A stretch of 7,729 nucleotides of DNA, taken from Coriobacteriaceae bacterium AM113-163. GTDB taxonomy: Bacteria; Actinomycetota; Coriobacteriia; Coriobacteriales; Coriobacteriaceae. This document shows positions 6,703-7,729 of this stretch, piece after piece. The DNA is taken from contig JAQDWB010000035.1 in NCBI GenBank assembly GCA_027673765.1, positions 1-7,729 on the forward strand. Reading direction: 5' to 3'. Within the stretch, counting starts at the first letter, position 1. Every line of letters begins with the position of its first letter. Below the pieces are notes generated by a model. The model was not told the origin of the DNA. It was given only the letters and a program-made list of their open reading frames with translations, and did not search any database. The position numbers and the translations under genes were made by a program.

Positions 6703-6718
6703 TGTTTTACGTGAAACG
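6703..6718. promoter_or_regulatory. parS-like 16-mer (possible ParB binding site)
   Basis: TGTTTTACGTGAAACG matches the widely conserved chromosomal parS consensus TGTTTCACGTGAAACA at 14 of 16 positions; the differences are positions 6 and 16. ParB/Spo0J binds parS, slides as a CTP-dependent clamp and, with ParA/SMC, organises and segregates the origin region. The site is intergenic, as many but not all parS sites are. The alternative is an operator for a LacI-type regulator, which also favours palindromes with a central CG. The degenerate positions lower confidence. Confidence 0.45.
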
Positions 6719-6745
6719 GGGTTTGGTGCTAAGCCAGACCCCGTT
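6715..6745 (+). terminator. Hairpin after the aminotransferase, likely weak terminator
   Basis: AACGGGGT (6715-6722) pairs perfectly with ACCCCGTT (6738-6745). The stem continues through a T:G pair and TGG:CCA to a 7-nt loop, about 12 pairs. It starts 28 bases past the stop codon. The downstream sequence GTCTATGCCGTTG is only modestly T-rich, so termination may be inefficient or factor-assisted. Its left arm overlaps the last four bases of the parS-like site. Confidence 0.55.
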
Positions 6746-6778
6746 GTCTATGCCGTTGTGTGATTGGGATGAAGCAGT

Positions 6779-6808
6779 TTTACGACTGCCGAAAGCTATG
6801 CGTACAAT
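6779..6808 (+). promoter_or_regulatory. Promoter of the PHP phosphatase gene
   Basis: TTTACG (6779-6784, 4 of 6 match to a -35) and TACAAT (6803-6808, 5 of 6 match to a -10) are separated by 18 bp. Transcription would start near 6815, leaving a leader of about 30 nt that contains the ribosome binding site. It is the best-formed promoter pair in the window. Confidence 0.6.
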
Positions 6809-6834
6809 GAATATACGCGACGGCCATGCTGGAC

Positions 6835-6840
6835 AAGGAG
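6835..6840 (+). promoter_or_regulatory. PHP phosphatase ribosome binding site (decides the start)
   Basis: AAGGAG ends five bases before the ATG at 6846. The open frame extends back to 6702, but that stretch contains the parS-like site, the hairpin and the promoter, and translates to nothing family-like. Confidence 0.85.
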
Positions 6841-6845
6841 ACCCG

Positions 6846-7667
6846 ATGCCCTACCTTCTTTCTTGTGATATTCATACTCATACGATGTTCTCTGCGCATG
6901 CGTACTCAACCATCGAGGAGAACATCTATTGGGCGGCAGAGCGTGGTCTGCAGGTGCTCGGATCTGCCGACCATCTGAGCTCTATGGTTACAGCCTGCCC
7001 CAATGACCTGCGCAGTTACCAGTTCTTTATCAACCAGGATATCTGGCCGCGCATTTGGAGCGGCGTGCTGGTGCTGCGTGGTGCCGAGGCTGATATCGTT
7101 TCGCTGGACGGAAGCCTGTTTGGCGAGGATACTCCTGTCACGCTCGATATCGCCGGCGATTCGTATAGTCGTGAGCATTCGCTGTTCGATTTGGTGACGC
7201 GCAATTTGGATTATTTGGTGGCAAGCGTGCATAATCCGCAGATTGCCGAAGGCGCGACGCTCGCCCAGACGACCGAGATGTACATCAATGCCCTGGAGCA
7301 CCCCAAGGTGTTCATGCTGGGCCACGCGGGTCGCTCGGGCGTTCCGTTTGATATCGATGAGGTGTTGTTGGCGGCCAAGGCCAAGCACAAGATTATCGAG
7401 ATCAACAACCATAGTCTTGAGCATGGCACCGATGCCGAGCATTGGAGCGTGTGCCGCAAGATTGCCGAGCGCTGCGCCGAGCTGGGCGTGGGGATTGGCG
7501 TCTCGACCGACGCGCACATTGGTATGGCGATTGGCAAGCTCGAGCAGGCGCGCAAGATGCTCGATGAGATTCACTTCCCGCTGGATCTGATCGTGACGCG
7601 CGACCGCGAGACGCTGCTGCGCGAGATGGCGGCTGCCGGCGTGTGTGACCTGCGCAAGAGCATGTAA
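6846..7667 (+). CDS. PHP-domain metallophosphatase, YcdX-like
   Basis: This 273-residue cytoplasmic protein has the polymerase-and-histidinol-phosphatase (PHP) fold, a distorted TIM barrel with a trinuclear metal site hydrolysing phosphate esters. All nine ligand positions known for E. coli YcdX can be matched: H10 and H12 in DIHTHT, H18 in SAHAYST, H43 in ADH, E81 in GAEADI, H129 in SVHNP, H160 in GHAG, and D222 and H224 in STDAH. The SAHAYST sequence next to the first motif is typical of YcdX rather than of histidinol phosphatases or polymerase PHP domains. The protein is slightly longer than YcdX (245 residues), the extra length lying mainly between E81 and H129. The physiological substrate is unknown. 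No signal peptide or membrane segment is seen. It is probably transcribed alone from the promoter just upstream. The call to PHP phosphatase is firm; histidinol phosphatase remains a less likely reading. Confidence 0.93.
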   Translation: MPYLLSCDIHTHTMFSAHAYSTIEENIYWAAERGLQVLGSADHLSSMVTACPNDLRSYQFFINQDIWPRIWSGVLVLRGAEADIVSLDGSLFGEDTPVTLDIAGDSYSREHSLFDLVTRNLDYLVASVHNPQIAEGATLAQTTEMYINALEHPKVFMLGHAGRSGVPFDIDEVLLAAKAKHKIIEINNHSLEHGTDAEHWSVCRKIAERCAELGVGIGVSTDAHIGMAIGKLEQARKMLDEIHFPLDLIVTRDRETLLREMAAAGVCDLRKSM

Positions 7668-7708
7668 CGGGCTCATATAGCCAACGAAAGGGGGGTGTTC
7701 CTATAGTT

Positions 7709-7714
7709 TTGTCA
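7709..7714 (+). promoter_or_regulatory. Possible -35 of a gene beyond the window
   Basis: TTGTCA matches the -35 consensus at 5 of 6 positions. The matching -10 would fall just past the end of the window, so it cannot be confirmed. The rest of 7668-7729 has a purine run, GAAAGGGGGG (7686-7695), but no start codon suitably placed after it and no gene that I can support. Confidence 0.2.
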
Positions 7715-7729
7715 ACTGGGAAATGCTCT

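Noticed and set aside
6702..6845. Extended N-terminus for the PHP phosphatase from the ATG at 6702
   Set aside because: The region contains the parS-like site, a hairpin and a promoter. AAGGAG five bases before 6846 and YcdX-like spacing of the first histidines favour the short form.
5496..7667. Aminotransferase plus PHP phosphatase as a histidine-biosynthesis pair (HisC plus HisK-like)
   Set aside because: The aminotransferase is AspC/AspB-like, not HisC-like. The phosphatase has YcdX-type SAHAYST and ligand spacing, and the genes are separated by a hairpin and a promoter.

Overview
The window is a gene-dense, GC-rich stretch of bacterial chromosome carrying six complete housekeeping-type genes. 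Their family members, the tilS-hpt-ftsH order, the GC-rich codon use and an inverted repeat built on GGGGACAGACTT together suggest a Gram-positive actinobacterium of the Coriobacteriia, perhaps a Collinsella relative. That placement is inference and no marker gene here settles it. I see no phage, plasmid, CRISPR, rRNA or tRNA genes.

Layout. Positions 1-81 hold an intergenic hairpin and no gene. On the minus strand, 891-82 encodes a YycJ/WalJ-type metallo-beta-lactamase-fold hydrolase. Only 48 bp separate its start codon from the divergent tilS (940-2481), the tRNA-Ile2 lysidine synthetase. A 147-bp gap with a GC-rich hairpin and a -10-like hexamer follows. Then come hpt (2629-3177, hypoxanthine phosphoribosyltransferase) and, one base later, ftsH (3179-5317, membrane AAA+ zinc protease). 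A strong intrinsic terminator (5329-5366) closes this unit. Next is a perfect 26-bp inverted repeat (5374-5437) that looks like a dispersed REP/BIME-type or miniature mobile element. It is followed by a class I/II PLP-dependent aminotransferase (5496-6686). The next intergenic region (6687-6845) holds a parS-like 16-mer (6703-6718), a hairpin that overlaps it by four bases, and a promoter. It leads to a PHP-domain metallophosphatase of the YcdX type (6846-7667). The last 62 bp contain no gene.

How the genes work together. tilS, hpt and ftsH form a conserved neighbourhood in Gram-positive bacteria covering tRNA decoding, purine salvage and membrane protein quality control. In Bacillus subtilis TilS and HprT have been reported to act together as an activator of ftsH. 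The aminotransferase and PHP phosphatase each have their own upstream signals and need not be functionally linked.

I found no clearly novel multi-gene system. The points most worth a second look are the perfect inverted repeat next to the aminotransferase, the parS-like site, and a strong hairpin inside the first codons of ftsH.
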